Source: Corallococcus macrosporus (GTDB taxonomy: Bacteria; Myxococcota; Myxococcia; Myxococcales; Myxococcaceae). Taken from it: 64,000 bases of DNA. Of this stretch, positions 54,822 to 62,638 are shown in pieces. Every line of letters begins with the position of its first letter. Positions within the stretch are counted from its first letter, which is position 1. The notes beneath the pieces were generated by a model, which searched no databases, was not told where the DNA came from, and was given only the letters and a program-made list of their open reading frames with translations. The translations under genes and the position numbers were made by a program. The stretch covers positions 558,001 through 622,000 of the forward strand of contig NZ_JAFIMU010000009.1 in the NCBI RefSeq assembly GCF_017302985.1. Reading direction: 5' to 3'.

Positions 54822-55116
54822 ACATTTCGAGACGCTCTGATCTCCACCCAAGGCTGATCTAATAACCCTTCGCCCGGTGGCAATGGCAGCCCTGGCTGGC
54901 AATGTATCGTCATGACCATGCGAAATCGGCGGACGTTGGGAGGAGGGCGCTCCAACCGCTTGTGATCACTCGCGGATGTTTGCTGTCAGTCCGTGTGCCG
55001 AGCGTAGGAGCGCTCCCGGGCCTACGCGACAAACGGGCCGGTTGGGGCGGGCCTGGACGGTCGCCTGCTGAACGGCGGCATCGATTTCGACGCTCGCCCG
55101 CGTTAGGAGGCGAACC
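54822..55116. other. Remaining intergenic region between nrdJ and the ferredoxin gene
   Basis: This divergent region is AT-richer than most of the window and contains no supported gene. It should include the promoter of the ferredoxin gene at 55117, but I cannot point to a clear -35/-10 pair. Confidence 0.4.
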
Positions 55117-55452
55117 ATGCCGCCTCCCTTCGAACGCCACGTCTTCGTCTGCACCAACCGCCGCCCGGACGGACACCCCAAGGGGTGCTGCGCCACCAAG
55201 GGAGGGGAGGAGGTGCGGGCCGCCTTCAAGGAGGAGCTCGACAAGCGCGGGCTCAAGCGCAGCATGCGCGCCAACGCGGCCGGCTGCGTGGACACGTGCG
55301 CGTTTGGCGTCTCCGTGGTCGTCTACCCGGAAGGCACCTGGTACGGCGGCGTGAAGGTGGAGGACGTGCCCACCATCGTGGAGGAGCACCTGGTGCAGGG
55401 CCGCCCCGTGGAGCGCCTGCTGATGCCCTTCAACAAGAAGGCGGAGCGCTGA
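55117..55452 (+). CDS. Thioredoxin-like [2Fe-2S] ferredoxin
   Basis: A 111-aa electron carrier of the thioredoxin-like ferredoxin family. Candidate cluster ligands are C12, C24 or C25, C57 and C61 (HVFVCTNRR, KGCCATKGG, AAGCVDTCAFG), followed by the typical VVYPEGTWYGGVKVEDVPTIVEEHL. It is cytoplasmic. AGGAGG lies 7 bp before ATG 55117. Relatives occur as free ferredoxins or as NuoE-like subunits; no partner reductase is adjacent. Possible links to the divergent nrdJ are speculative. Confidence 0.88.
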   Translation: MPPPFERHVFVCTNRRPDGHPKGCCATKGGEEVRAAFKEELDKRGLKRSMRANAAGCVDTCAFGVSVVVYPEGTWYGGVKVEDVPTIVEEHLVQGRPVERLLMPFNKKAER

Positions 55453-55468
55453 AGGCGGTTGCCCGCCT
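55453..55468. terminator. Small hairpin between convergent genes
   Basis: AGGCGG-TTGC-CCGCCT, a perfect 6-bp stem immediately after the ferredoxin stop and 45 bp before the end of the minus-strand Bax-inhibitor gene. No T-tract. Confidence 0.4.
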
Positions 55469-55513
55469 CGCGCCCCGCCCTCGGGGTACAGCGTTGAAGC
55501 CTAACGCCTGGAA

Positions 55514-56230
55514 CTAGTCGCGGCGGTTGCCCAGCAGCCGCAGCAGCGACAGGAACAGGTTGATGAAGTCCAGGTAGAGCGTGAGCGCGCCCACGATGCT
55601 CACCGCGGTCAGGCTCTTGAAGCCCGCGCCCGCGTGGAACTCGCGCAGCTTCTGGACGTCGTACGCGGTGAGGCCCGCGAACACGAGCACGCCCGCGCAG
55701 GCCATCACGAACGACACGGCGCTGCTCTGGATGAAGAGGTTCACCACGCCGGCGATGAGGATGCCGATGAGCCCCATGAAGAGGAACGTGCCCCAGCTGC
55801 TCAGGTCCTTCTTCGTGACGGTGCCGTAGACGGCCATCGCGCCGTAGGTCGCGGCGGTGATGAAGAACACCTGGCCAATGGAGCTGGCCGTGTAGATAAG
55901 GAAGATGACCGACAGCGTCACGCCGGTGAGCGCCGCGTAGCCCGCGAACATGACCGCGGCCACCGGGCCGGACAGCCTGGGCGCCAGGATGGACAGGCCG
56001 AACACCACGCCCAGCTGCACCAGGAACAGCATCATGCGGTTCTGCACCGCCATGCGCAGCAGCGTCTCATTGGCCAGCGTCACCATCGCCATCACGCCGG
56101 TGAGCGCCAGACCCGCGAACATCCAGCCATGCACGCGCGACATGAACGCGCGCTGCGACTCCTGCACCAGGACGTCGTCCACCCCGGCTGCCTGCCCGCC
56201 CTGCCAACCACCTGATGATTCCCACGCCAT
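55514..56230 (-). CDS. Bax inhibitor-1 / YccA family membrane protein
   Basis: A 238-aa inner-membrane protein with seven hydrophobic segments from about residue 35 to the end. It carries the family pattern around VMFAGYAALTGVTLSVIF, AAVSFVMACAGVLVFAGLTAYDVQKLREF and the C-terminal ALTLYLDFINLFLSLLRLLGNRRD. The conserved Asp residues in TAYDVQ and LYLDFINLF are the pair implicated in pH-sensitive Ca2+ leak in structurally studied homologues. In bacteria the family is linked to FtsH (YccA). ATG 56230 is chosen over 56275: the extra residues carry no family similarity, and an A/G-rich tract precedes 56230. Confidence 0.9.
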   Translation of the reverse strand: MAWESSGGWQGGQAAGVDDVLVQESQRAFMSRVHGWMFAGLALTGVMAMVTLANETLLRMAVQNRMMLFLVQLGVVFGLSILAPRLSGPVAAVMFAGYAALTGVTLSVIFLIYTASSIGQVFFITAATYGAMAVYGTVTKKDLSSWGTFLFMGLIGILIAGVVNLFIQSSAVSFVMACAGVLVFAGLTAYDVQKLREFHAGAGFKSLTAVSIVGALTLYLDFINLFLSLLRLLGNRRD

Positions 56231-56303
56231 GTGTTCCGTTTCCTTTCGGGCCGGGTACCGCTTTGCCCCGGCCACTGTCTAACGAGGACCCTTGGAGGAC
56301 GCC

Positions 56304-57773
56304 TTAAAGGGCCTTCCACGCCAGCAAAAGCTTTGAAGCAACTTCTGTGGTGATGAGCGGCAGCACGCCCCCTCCGCCCACGATGTTGACGATCTCCGAC
56401 ATGGACCCACGGCATACCCCGCCCCACGCGGGCTGCTTCGCGAGCCCCACGGAGGCATATGCCGAGTAGTCGACGAAGAACGAGGTCGGCAGCACGCTGT
56501 TCTGGCCGCAGAGCAGGTGGTCCTCCGGCTGCGTGTCCACCACCTCCTGCACCACGAAGCCGCCGCCCTGGATGTCCGTGGCGGCGCGCTCGCACAACTG
56601 GGCCCACGTCTGGGATTCACCGTAGGCGCCCTTCACGCGCTCCTCATAGGGTACGGTGCCCACGGAGCGGCCCAGGAAGACGGCCTTGCCGCCGTAGTCC
56701 CACGCGCGCTTGAGCACGAAGCGCGCGGGCTCCTGGGCCACACGCGCCACGATGTCGTCCACCATCGCGCCGTCGGGGCCCACGCCGGGCCCGTGGCGGA
56801 AGGGACGCGTCCACGGCACCGCCGCGCGCACCGCCTCCAGCTCCTCGGGCGTGAGGCCCGCGCGTTCGGCGAGCGCCGCGTCCGTCACCGCCTGCGACAG
56901 CAGCGCGAACGTCGTCTTCACCTCCACCTGGGAGGCGGGCGGGTTGAGGAACACGGCCTTCTTGCCGGGAACGACGCCCAGGAAGTCCTCCACCCAGGGC
57001 GCGGGGTTCTGCTCCAGCCGGCGCACGAAGAGGTGGCGGTAGACCAGGTCGTACTTCTTGCCGTTCACCGTGAACGCGTCGTCTCCGGACACGTCCTCCG
57101 GGTGCACGATGTCCGCGTCCGCGCCGAACTCGCGGAAGCGCTCGCACAGCCAGCGCAGCTCCGTCACCTGCGCGTCGTTCTTGCGGCACAAGAGCGCCAC
57201 CGTGTCCGGCATCTTCCCGTCGCGCTCGGCCGCGTAGCCGTCCAGCAGCGCGCGGTAGAGCGCCAGCGCGTTGTTGCCGTTGAGGGTGAGCAGCGACGCG
57301 AGCGCCTTCTCCGGGTAGCGCACGTGCCGCGCCACCACTTCGATGAAGGTGCGCGCCGCGATGTCCGAATACCCCTGCATGGCCGGGATGGTGGCGTTGA
57401 CCTCCAGCGCCCAGGGCTGACTTCCGGACACGAAGTAGTCCACGCGCGTGGTGACGAGCTTGCGGCTCGCCTCCCAGGTGGCTTGCGCCAGGCGGCGCTC
57501 CAGCGGCGACAGCGCGCCCAGCAGGACCTCGGCGTCCGGGCCGCCCAGCATGGCGCGCGCCATCTTCATCGTTGCGGAGGCCAGCTTCGCGGACAGCAGC
57601 GCGCGGCGTTTGATCTCCTCCGCGTCCAGGATGACGGGCGTGGCGGTGATGGGGATGGGCTGGGTGCTGCCATCCGGCTTCGTCACCGCGAGGCCGCGCT
57701 GATAGGCGGTCTTCGCCAGCTCCGGTCCGAAATAGTGTGCCTGCCTGCGCAGGACATCCATGAGCTCGTGCAC
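56304..57773 (-). CDS. ATP-grasp-like protein of unknown substrate
   Basis: A 489-aa cytoplasmic protein. Segments that suggest an ATP-grasp fold are RFVLKRAWDYGGKAVFLG (Lys plus Gly-rich loop), GGFVVQEVVDTQPEDHLL, and an acidic/Asn site in ALEVNATIP. The order of these pieces, with EVN early, is not the standard one, so it may be a circularly permuted or divergent ATP-grasp ligase. It starts at GTG 57773 (ATG 57761 is an alternative) and ends 73 bp before the Bax-inhibitor gene, with which it is probably co-transcribed. A carboxylate-amine ligase role is a guess. Confidence 0.6.
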   Translation of the reverse strand: MHELMDVLRRQAHYFGPELAKTAYQRGLAVTKPDGSTQPIPITATPVILDAEEIKRRALLSAKLASATMKMARAMLGGPDAEVLLGALSPLERRLAQATWEASRKLVTTRVDYFVSGSQPWALEVNATIPAMQGYSDIAARTFIEVVARHVRYPEKALASLLTLNGNNALALYRALLDGYAAERDGKMPDTVALLCRKNDAQVTELRWLCERFREFGADADIVHPEDVSGDDAFTVNGKKYDLVYRHLFVRRLEQNPAPWVEDFLGVVPGKKAVFLNPPASQVEVKTTFALLSQAVTDAALAERAGLTPEELEAVRAAVPWTRPFRHGPGVGPDGAMVDDIVARVAQEPARFVLKRAWDYGGKAVFLGRSVGTVPYEERVKGAYGESQTWAQLCERAATDIQGGGFVVQEVVDTQPEDHLLCGQNSVLPTSFFVDYSAYASVGLAKQPAWGGVCRGSMSEIVNIVGGGGVLPLITTEVASKLLLAWKAL

Positions 57774-57884
57774 GCGCGGAACCTACGACCCCAGGGGCTC
57801 GTGGGTCCACAACCCGCGACCCCGGCCGCTGTTCCCGGAGGCCCGCCCACTCGCCCTCCGGCCCGGGTCCGCTCCGTTCCCGGC

Positions 57885-57929
57885 TTGCACCGGGGCGGTC
57901 AGGTCGCTTAAAACAACTCAGTTGCTTTT
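57885..57929 (+). promoter_or_regulatory. Promoter with overlapping palindrome ahead of the His-rich membrane protein
   Basis: TTGCAC (57885-57890), a 17-bp spacer, then TTAAAA (57908-57913). Overlapping the -10 and the expected start is an A/T-flanked palindrome AAAA-CAACT-C-AGTTG-C-TTTT (57910-57929), conspicuous in this GC-rich DNA. It looks like an operator; given the His-rich products downstream, a metalloregulator is one possibility. Confidence 0.45.
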
Positions 57930-57938
57930 CGAGACCGA

Positions 57939-58382
57939 GTGGACGTGAGCCGCCTCCGACCCCAGCTCAGCATCCGTCACCCCCTGCCGCGCCTGCTGGC
58001 GCTGCCGTGGGTGCTCGTGTGCGTGCTGGTGTATGTGGGCAGCGTGCTCCACTTCGCGCTCGTGCAGCACACCACGTGCCTGGAGCACGGGGACGTGATG
58101 CACGTGAGCGAGGCCTCGCACGACGGGCCGTTGGAGGAGGCGCTCTCCTTCGACGATGCGCGCGTCGCGAAGGCGCCGGCATCGAAGGCCACGCCCCACG
58201 GCGCGGAGGCCCACTGCCACCACGCCTTCTTGCGCCGCGAGGCCCCGCCTCCGGCCGAGTCCGCGCCCGTCGTGGCCGCGGTCTCCACGCGCTCCAGCCC
58301 GGCGCTGGCGGTGTTCCGCTTCCACGCGGCCCCCGTCGCGCTGTTGAGGCTCGCGCCCAAGTTGTCGCCGCCACGCGTCTGA
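57939..58382 (+). CDS. Small membrane-anchored His-rich protein
   Basis: A 147-aa protein with one TM helix (about 20-43: LLALPWVLVCVLVYVGSVLHFALV) and a periplasmic tail. His and Cys residues are concentrated in HTTCLEHGDVMHVSEASH (44-61) and HGAEAHCHHAFL (about 87-98), suggesting transition-metal binding. No known domain is recognised. The start is GTG 57939, or GTG 57945 two codons later. A palindromic promoter lies just upstream. It precedes another His/acid-rich lipoprotein by 292 bp. A metal-trafficking role is an inference. Confidence 0.6.
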   Translation: MDVSRLRPQLSIRHPLPRLLALPWVLVCVLVYVGSVLHFALVQHTTCLEHGDVMHVSEASHDGPLEEALSFDDARVAKAPASKATPHGAEAHCHHAFLRREAPPPAESAPVVAAVSTRSSPALAVFRFHAAPVALLRLAPKLSPPRV

Positions 58383-58674
58383 TCTCCGCCGTCGAAGCCC
58401 GCCGTCCCTTGAGCCCCAGGTGCGTCCTGGACATGGGATGCGTCGTGGCCACCGGAGTCCGGGGCGTGCGCGTTCCCGTTCGCTGAACTGAACGGATCCG
58501 CCGCACGCGCACGGAACGCTCCGGGCCATGCACAGGCGCGCGCTTCGTGCCGCGGTCCCTCCTTCCAGTCCTGCCTGTCCCTTCGCGGTCCCTCCCATTC
58601 CGGGAGCGGTGCGCGTGGGGGCCGGGTGGCTGGAGTTCCCGCAGTCCATCCCTCGTGTCCCTGGAGTCACCGTC

Positions 58675-59169
58675 ATGAAGAAGAAGCTTCTGTCCGCCCT
58701 GCTGCTGTCCACCGCCCTCCTCGCCGCCGGCTGCGGTGGCGACGACGAAGAGGAGGCCCACGTCGACGAGGAGGGCTGCGAGCACCTGCAGGAAGGCCCC
58801 GCCGTCAACGTCACCGCCGCCGTCAGCGGCGCGGGCCCGGCCGTGAGCAACGACCACAAGCGCTACGACATCGCGCTGGTGGACGTGGCTGGCGGAAAGG
58901 GCGGCGCGGTGTCCTTCGCCGTCTCCGAGGCCACCGACTACGTCCTCTACGCCAGCGCCCCGGTGCCGGTGAAGGTCACCAACGGCAGCGGCGCGACGGT
59001 GGAGTTCGAGGAGAGCGCCACCAGCTCCACGCTCTGCACGGACATCCAGGGCCGCTACGTCGTGCCGCTCACCGTGGGCACGCACACGCTGACCTTCGGC
59101 CCGTCGACCCTCTCCTCCGTGTCGCTCGTCATCGAGGAGTCCGGCGAGCACGACCACGACCACGAGTAG
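58675..59169 (+). CDS. Lipoprotein with acidic N-terminus and HDHDHE tail
   Basis: A 164-aa lipoprotein with lipobox LLAAG-C20. The mature protein begins GGDDEEEAHVDEEGCEHLQEG and ends GEHDHDHE, both plausible metal-binding stretches. The core (about 45-155) is beta-rich (KRYDIALVDVAGGKGGAVSFAVSEATDYVLYAS, YVVPLTVGTHTLTFGPSTLSSVSLVIEES), like an Ig or cupredoxin-size fold without the Cu ligand pattern. ATG 58675 has CTGGAG about 10 bases upstream. With the preceding gene it may belong to an envelope metal-handling unit, and a zinc/manganese-type ABC importer lies 3.5 kb downstream. Confidence 0.7.
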   Translation: MKKKLLSALLLSTALLAAGCGGDDEEEAHVDEEGCEHLQEGPAVNVTAAVSGAGPAVSNDHKRYDIALVDVAGGKGGAVSFAVSEATDYVLYASAPVPVKVTNGSGATVEFEESATSSTLCTDIQGRYVVPLTVGTHTLTFGPSTLSSVSLVIEESGEHDHDHE

Positions 59170-59208
59170 CCACCCCTTTCTCTTCCCCCCTTTCACAGGA
59201 GCCCGCTC

Positions 59209-59592
59209 ATGGGTGCCTTCCAGCAGTTCCTCGACAGTCAGAAGATCTCCCCCGCGGCGTTGCTGCGCCGCTCCCAGCAGCTCGAAGCGCACACGGCGGA
59301 GGACCGCGTCCTCAAGCGCAAGCGCTCCACGCGCCGCCGTGACAAGGAGCAGCAGCAGAAGCCGTACGCGGAGGTGGGCCTGGGCAAGCCGCGCAGCGGC
59401 CGGGGCCTGAGCGAGCAGCAGCTCAACGCCGCGCGCGAGGACAAGCCGCTGTCTCCGCGCGTGCGCGCCAAGCTGGTGCGCGCCGTCAACGCGGTGATCA
59501 GCAAGGGCGGCGGCAGCGCCGTGGACGCGAAGGCGCTCTTCGGCGACGTGCCCGCGCGCGTGGGTCCCACCGTGAAGAAGGCCGCTTCCTAG
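59209..59592 (+). CDS. Conserved basic protein of unknown function
   Basis: A 127-aa protein, highly basic and charged (LKRKRSTRRRDKEQQQK at about 35-52), with no Cys, TM or signal. The C-terminal third (KPLSPRVRAKLVRAVNAVISKGGGSAVDAKALFGDVPARVG) looks helical and could bind nucleic acid. CAGGAG precedes ATG 59209. It lies 39 bp after the HDHDHE lipoprotein and 18 bp before the next gene, so it is probably in an operon. I do not recognise a family. Confidence 0.6.
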   Translation: MGAFQQFLDSQKISPAALLRRSQQLEAHTAEDRVLKRKRSTRRRDKEQQQKPYAEVGLGKPRSGRGLSEQQLNAAREDKPLSPRVRAKLVRAVNAVISKGGGSAVDAKALFGDVPARVGPTVKKAAS

Positions 59593-59610
59593 CGAGGCCC
59601 GAGGCGCCCC

Positions 59611-60222
59611 ATGTCCAAGGTCTCTTCGGGTGGTTCGGGTTCCCTGCTTCCCTGCGACGTGCGCCGCGACGGCGACCGTCTGTTCGACGTGGCCATGTGG
59701 TGCCTGGGCCAGGACGTGCGTTGCCCGGACGGCAACGTGCTGCTCCGGCACGGCCTGGTGCGCGAGGCGCGTCCGCCGGGTGTGGAGGGGCAGAGCGCGT
59801 ACCAGGGGAGGCTTCAGGACGGGGGGCGCCTCACGCTGTGGGGCTTCGGCGCGCTGTGCGAGGCGTGCGGCGGCGCCATCTTCGTGCCGCGTGACGGCTT
59901 CGTGCCCCGGTGGGTGGAGGGCGCGCGCGGCAAGGCCTTCCGCGTGGAGGACGTGGGCGTCCGGCGGGACGCGGCCACGGGGCCGGAGCGCAGGGCGGCG
60001 CGGGCGGGGCTCGCGCTGCTGGCGGACTGGCTGGCGGAGTACGAGGCGTGGGTGGCCCGCGACGTGGGCCTGGCCTGGCGGCGCGAGTGCCTGGCGGCGC
60101 GGCGCAAGGCGTCCCCCATCCCCGCGGAAGAGCTGTCCACCGCCTGGAGGCGGCTGGCCGTGCGCGTGCGCGCGACCGACGCCTCGGTGCAACACCATGT
60201 CGCTCCGATGCACGGAGCGTGA
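59611..60222 (+). CDS. Unknown protein with a Cys pair
   Basis: A 203-aa cytoplasmic protein. It contains scattered Cys (LLPCDVRRDG, WCLGQDVRCPDGN) and a CxxC-type pair in ALCEACGGAIFVPRDG (about 88-103), a possible zinc knuckle. A helical, Ala/Arg-rich C-terminus (about 125-190) follows. Codon use matches the neighbouring genes, with GC-ending codons throughout, which supports it over the alternative frame starting at 59630. No family recognised. Its stop at 60222 lies within the Shine-Dalgarno of the TPR gene, suggesting coupling. Confidence 0.55.
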   Translation: MSKVSSGGSGSLLPCDVRRDGDRLFDVAMWCLGQDVRCPDGNVLLRHGLVREARPPGVEGQSAYQGRLQDGGRLTLWGFGALCEACGGAIFVPRDGFVPRWVEGARGKAFRVEDVGVRRDAATGPERRAARAGLALLADWLAEYEAWVARDVGLAWRRECLAARRKASPIPAEELSTAWRRLAVRVRATDASVQHHVAPMHGA

Positions 60223-60232
60223 GGAGGACATC

Positions 60233-61987
60233 ATGCTGGCACGTCTGTTCCGAGCCGATGCACCGTCCGTCCATGCCCACCTCGCGTGGGAGGACCTGCC
60301 GGATGAAGCCCTTCCCACGCCGCCGCTGCGAGACGGGCTGGGAGAGGCCCACCTGCCCGTGTCGACGCGGGTGCCCCTGGCCCAGGCGTACTTTGATCAG
60401 GGCCTGCGCCTCTTGCACCTGGGCTGGGCGCTGGAGGCCCGGCGCGCCTTCGCGGAGGCCGCGCGTCAGGACCCATCGCTCGCCATGGCGTGGTGGGGGC
60501 TCGCGCTCGCCCGGGGCGTGGGGCAGCGCTTCACCGCGGACCGCGCGGAGGCCATCCGCAAGGCGCTGACGCTGGCCGAAGGGGCCACGGACCTGGAGCA
60601 GCGGCTGGTCGTCGCGGCCAGCCTCCTCGCGGACAAGGGCCCCGCCAACGGCAGGCATGCCTTCGTGCGGGAGATGGAGAGCCTCATCGACCGCTTCCCG
60701 CAGGAGCCCGAGCCGCGCCTGCTGCTCGCGGGCTTCCTGCTGGACGGCTACGAATCCGACGGGCGTCCCGGGCAGGGGCAGCCGTACGCGCAGATGCTGC
60801 TGCGCGACCTGTTGCGCACGCACCCGAATCACGCGGGCGTGCACGTGGCCTGGGTGCAGGCGTGGCTGCCCAGTTCCCGGCCGGAGACGGCGCTGGAGAG
60901 CGCGGAGCGGCTTCCCTTGCTCGTGCCCGCTGGCAGCCCCGCGCTGCTCGCCGCCGGACGGCTGCTCCTGCGCATGGGCCGGGCGGCGGAGGCGAACCGC
61001 ATCCTGGAGACCGCGGTGACGGCGGACGACGCGTACGTCGCGCGGGAGTCACTGCCGCTGGAGGTGGCGCCGAGCGCGGACGCCGCCTTGCGCCTGCTCA
61101 GCGAGGCCTGCGTGGAGGTGGGGCAGTACCGGGGCGCACAGGCCTGGGCGCGCAAGCTGCGTCAGCGCGTGGAGGCCTCGGGAGGACAGCCGCAGGCGGT
61201 GCTCTTCGCCGCCACCACGCTCGTCGCCGCGCACCTGCGCTTCGGCTTCAGCCGCGCGGCGGCGGAGGTCCCCATGGAGCTGGGCGACAGCGCCACGGTC
61301 GCGGAGGCCGGACTGCGCGATGGCGTGCGCCTGTACGCGCGAGGCGTCTGCGCGCTGGAGACAGGGCGGCTCGGCGACGTGGAGCGCGCGTGTGGAACGC
61401 TGGACGCGCTGGTGCTCACCCTGTCGGAGGCGCCGCGTTCCGAAGGCCGTGCCCTGTGCCCCCGCGACGTGGCGCGCACGGTGGAGGTCGCCGCGCAGGA
61501 GCTGCGAGGCACTCTGGATGCGCGCCGGGGAGACTCCGGCCGCGCGGAGGCCACGCTCACGCGAGCGCTGCGCCTGGAGCGACGGCTGCGTCCGGTGGGC
61601 CCGGCGCTCTTCTGCCGTCCGCCCCGTGAGACGCTGGCCCGCGTGCGCCTGCGCTCCGGCCGCGAGGAGAAGGCCCTGGAGCTGGCGCTGGAGCGGGCAG
61701 GGGAGCGGCCTGGCTGCGGCCACTGCATGCTGCTGGTGGCGGAGGCCCACGTCGCCTGCGAGTGCATGTCCGAGGCGGCTCATGACTTCGCCGTGGTGCT
61801 GGACCTGTGGCGCGACGCGGATCCGCACCTGCCGGGCCTGCAACGCGCGCGAGGCTTCTCGGCCCATCGGGCAGGCCGGGGCCGCGCCGCGCTCCGGCGG
61901 GTGCCCGACGCTCCGGTGGACACCGCGCCCCCACCTCGGGGCGGGCCCAAGGGTACGGAACCCACCTGGACCGTTCACGGCCGCTGA
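60233..61987 (+). CDS. TPR-repeat protein
   Basis: A 584-aa protein rich in Leu/Ala/Arg helices. Typical tetratricopeptide signatures appear in VPLAQAYFDQGLRLLHLGWALEARRAFAEAARQDPSLAMAWWGLALA (about 45-92) and later helical pairs. No signal peptide or TM. A Cys cluster near the C-terminus (RPGCGHCMLLVAEAHVACECMS, about 490-512) is unusual for TPR proteins and could bind metal. The start is ATG 60233 with GAGGAGG six bases upstream; an open frame continues upstream to 59630 but overlaps the preceding gene. Partner and function unknown. Confidence 0.7.
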   Translation: MLARLFRADAPSVHAHLAWEDLPDEALPTPPLRDGLGEAHLPVSTRVPLAQAYFDQGLRLLHLGWALEARRAFAEAARQDPSLAMAWWGLALARGVGQRFTADRAEAIRKALTLAEGATDLEQRLVVAASLLADKGPANGRHAFVREMESLIDRFPQEPEPRLLLAGFLLDGYESDGRPGQGQPYAQMLLRDLLRTHPNHAGVHVAWVQAWLPSSRPETALESAERLPLLVPAGSPALLAAGRLLLRMGRAAEANRILETAVTADDAYVARESLPLEVAPSADAALRLLSEACVEVGQYRGAQAWARKLRQRVEASGGQPQAVLFAATTLVAAHLRFGFSRAAAEVPMELGDSATVAEAGLRDGVRLYARGVCALETGRLGDVERACGTLDALVLTLSEAPRSEGRALCPRDVARTVEVAAQELRGTLDARRGDSGRAEATLTRALRLERRLRPVGPALFCRPPRETLARVRLRSGREEKALELALERAGERPGCGHCMLLVAEAHVACECMSEAAHDFAVVLDLWRDADPHLPGLQRARGFSAHRAGRGRAALRRVPDAPVDTAPPPRGGPKGTEPTWTVHGR

Positions 61988-62060
61988 GCGCCCACGCCGC
62001 CGCGCTTGACGGGAGGCGCGGCGTTCGTGTCACTAGGGGCCATCCTCCAAGGAGCCGCCC

Positions 62061-62609
62061 ATGCCGTCATTCCGCCTGAAGCCCGAGCAGGCCGCGCTGC
62101 TCGTCGTCGACATCCAGGAGCGCCTGTGCGCCGCGATGGACCGCGACGCCCTGGACCGCATGCTCGCGCGCACCGGCGCCGCCGTCGAAGGCGCGCGGGC
62201 CCTGGGCCTGCCCGTCATCGTCACGGAGCAGTACCCGCAGGGGCTGGGCCGCACGCACTCGCTGCTCAAGCTGCGCCTGGGGGAGTTCAAGCCGCTGGAG
62301 AAGATCGAGTTCTCCGCCGCCACGCCGGACGTGCTCGCCGTGCTGGGGGACCGCAAGCAGGTGCTCATCACCGGCATGGAGACGCACATCTGCGTCTTCC
62401 AGACGGCGCGCGACCTGGCGGACAGCGGCCGCGAGCCGTGCCTCCTCGCGGACGCCGTGCTGTCCCGCGCGGAGGAGGACCGCCGCGTGGGCCTGGAGCT
62501 GTGCCGCGACGCGGGCGCCCGCATCCTCACCGTGGAGTCGGCCCTGTTCGACATGCTGGGCCGCGCCGGCACGCCCGAGTTCAAGAAGGTGTCCGCCGCC
62601 GTCCGCTGA
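62061..62609 (+). CDS. Isochorismatase-family (cysteine hydrolase) protein
   Basis: A 182-aa cytoplasmic hydrolase of the YcaC/nicotinamidase-like group. The catalytic triad is complete: D17 (LLVVDIQERL), K81 (LEKIEFSA) and C111 (LITGMETHICVFQTA), with the usual non-proline cis-peptide region before the Cys. The length is short and typical of YcaC-type members. Substrate unknown. A TTGACG element at 62006-62011 may belong to its promoter but has no good -10. It is followed 29 bp later by the converging ABC permease gene. Confidence 0.9.
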   Translation: MPSFRLKPEQAALLVVDIQERLCAAMDRDALDRMLARTGAAVEGARALGLPVIVTEQYPQGLGRTHSLLKLRLGEFKPLEKIEFSAATPDVLAVLGDRKQVLITGMETHICVFQTARDLADSGREPCLLADAVLSRAEEDRRVGLELCRDAGARILTVESALFDMLGRAGTPEFKKVSAAVR

Positions 62610-62638
62610 AAAAGAGGGACGACGGCGGAAGCGGGTGC

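Noticed and set aside
59630..60232. Upstream extension of the TPR gene frame to 59630
   Set aside because: It overlaps the 203-aa gene, whose frame has better codon bias and its own start. The TPR gene has a strong Shine-Dalgarno before ATG 60233.
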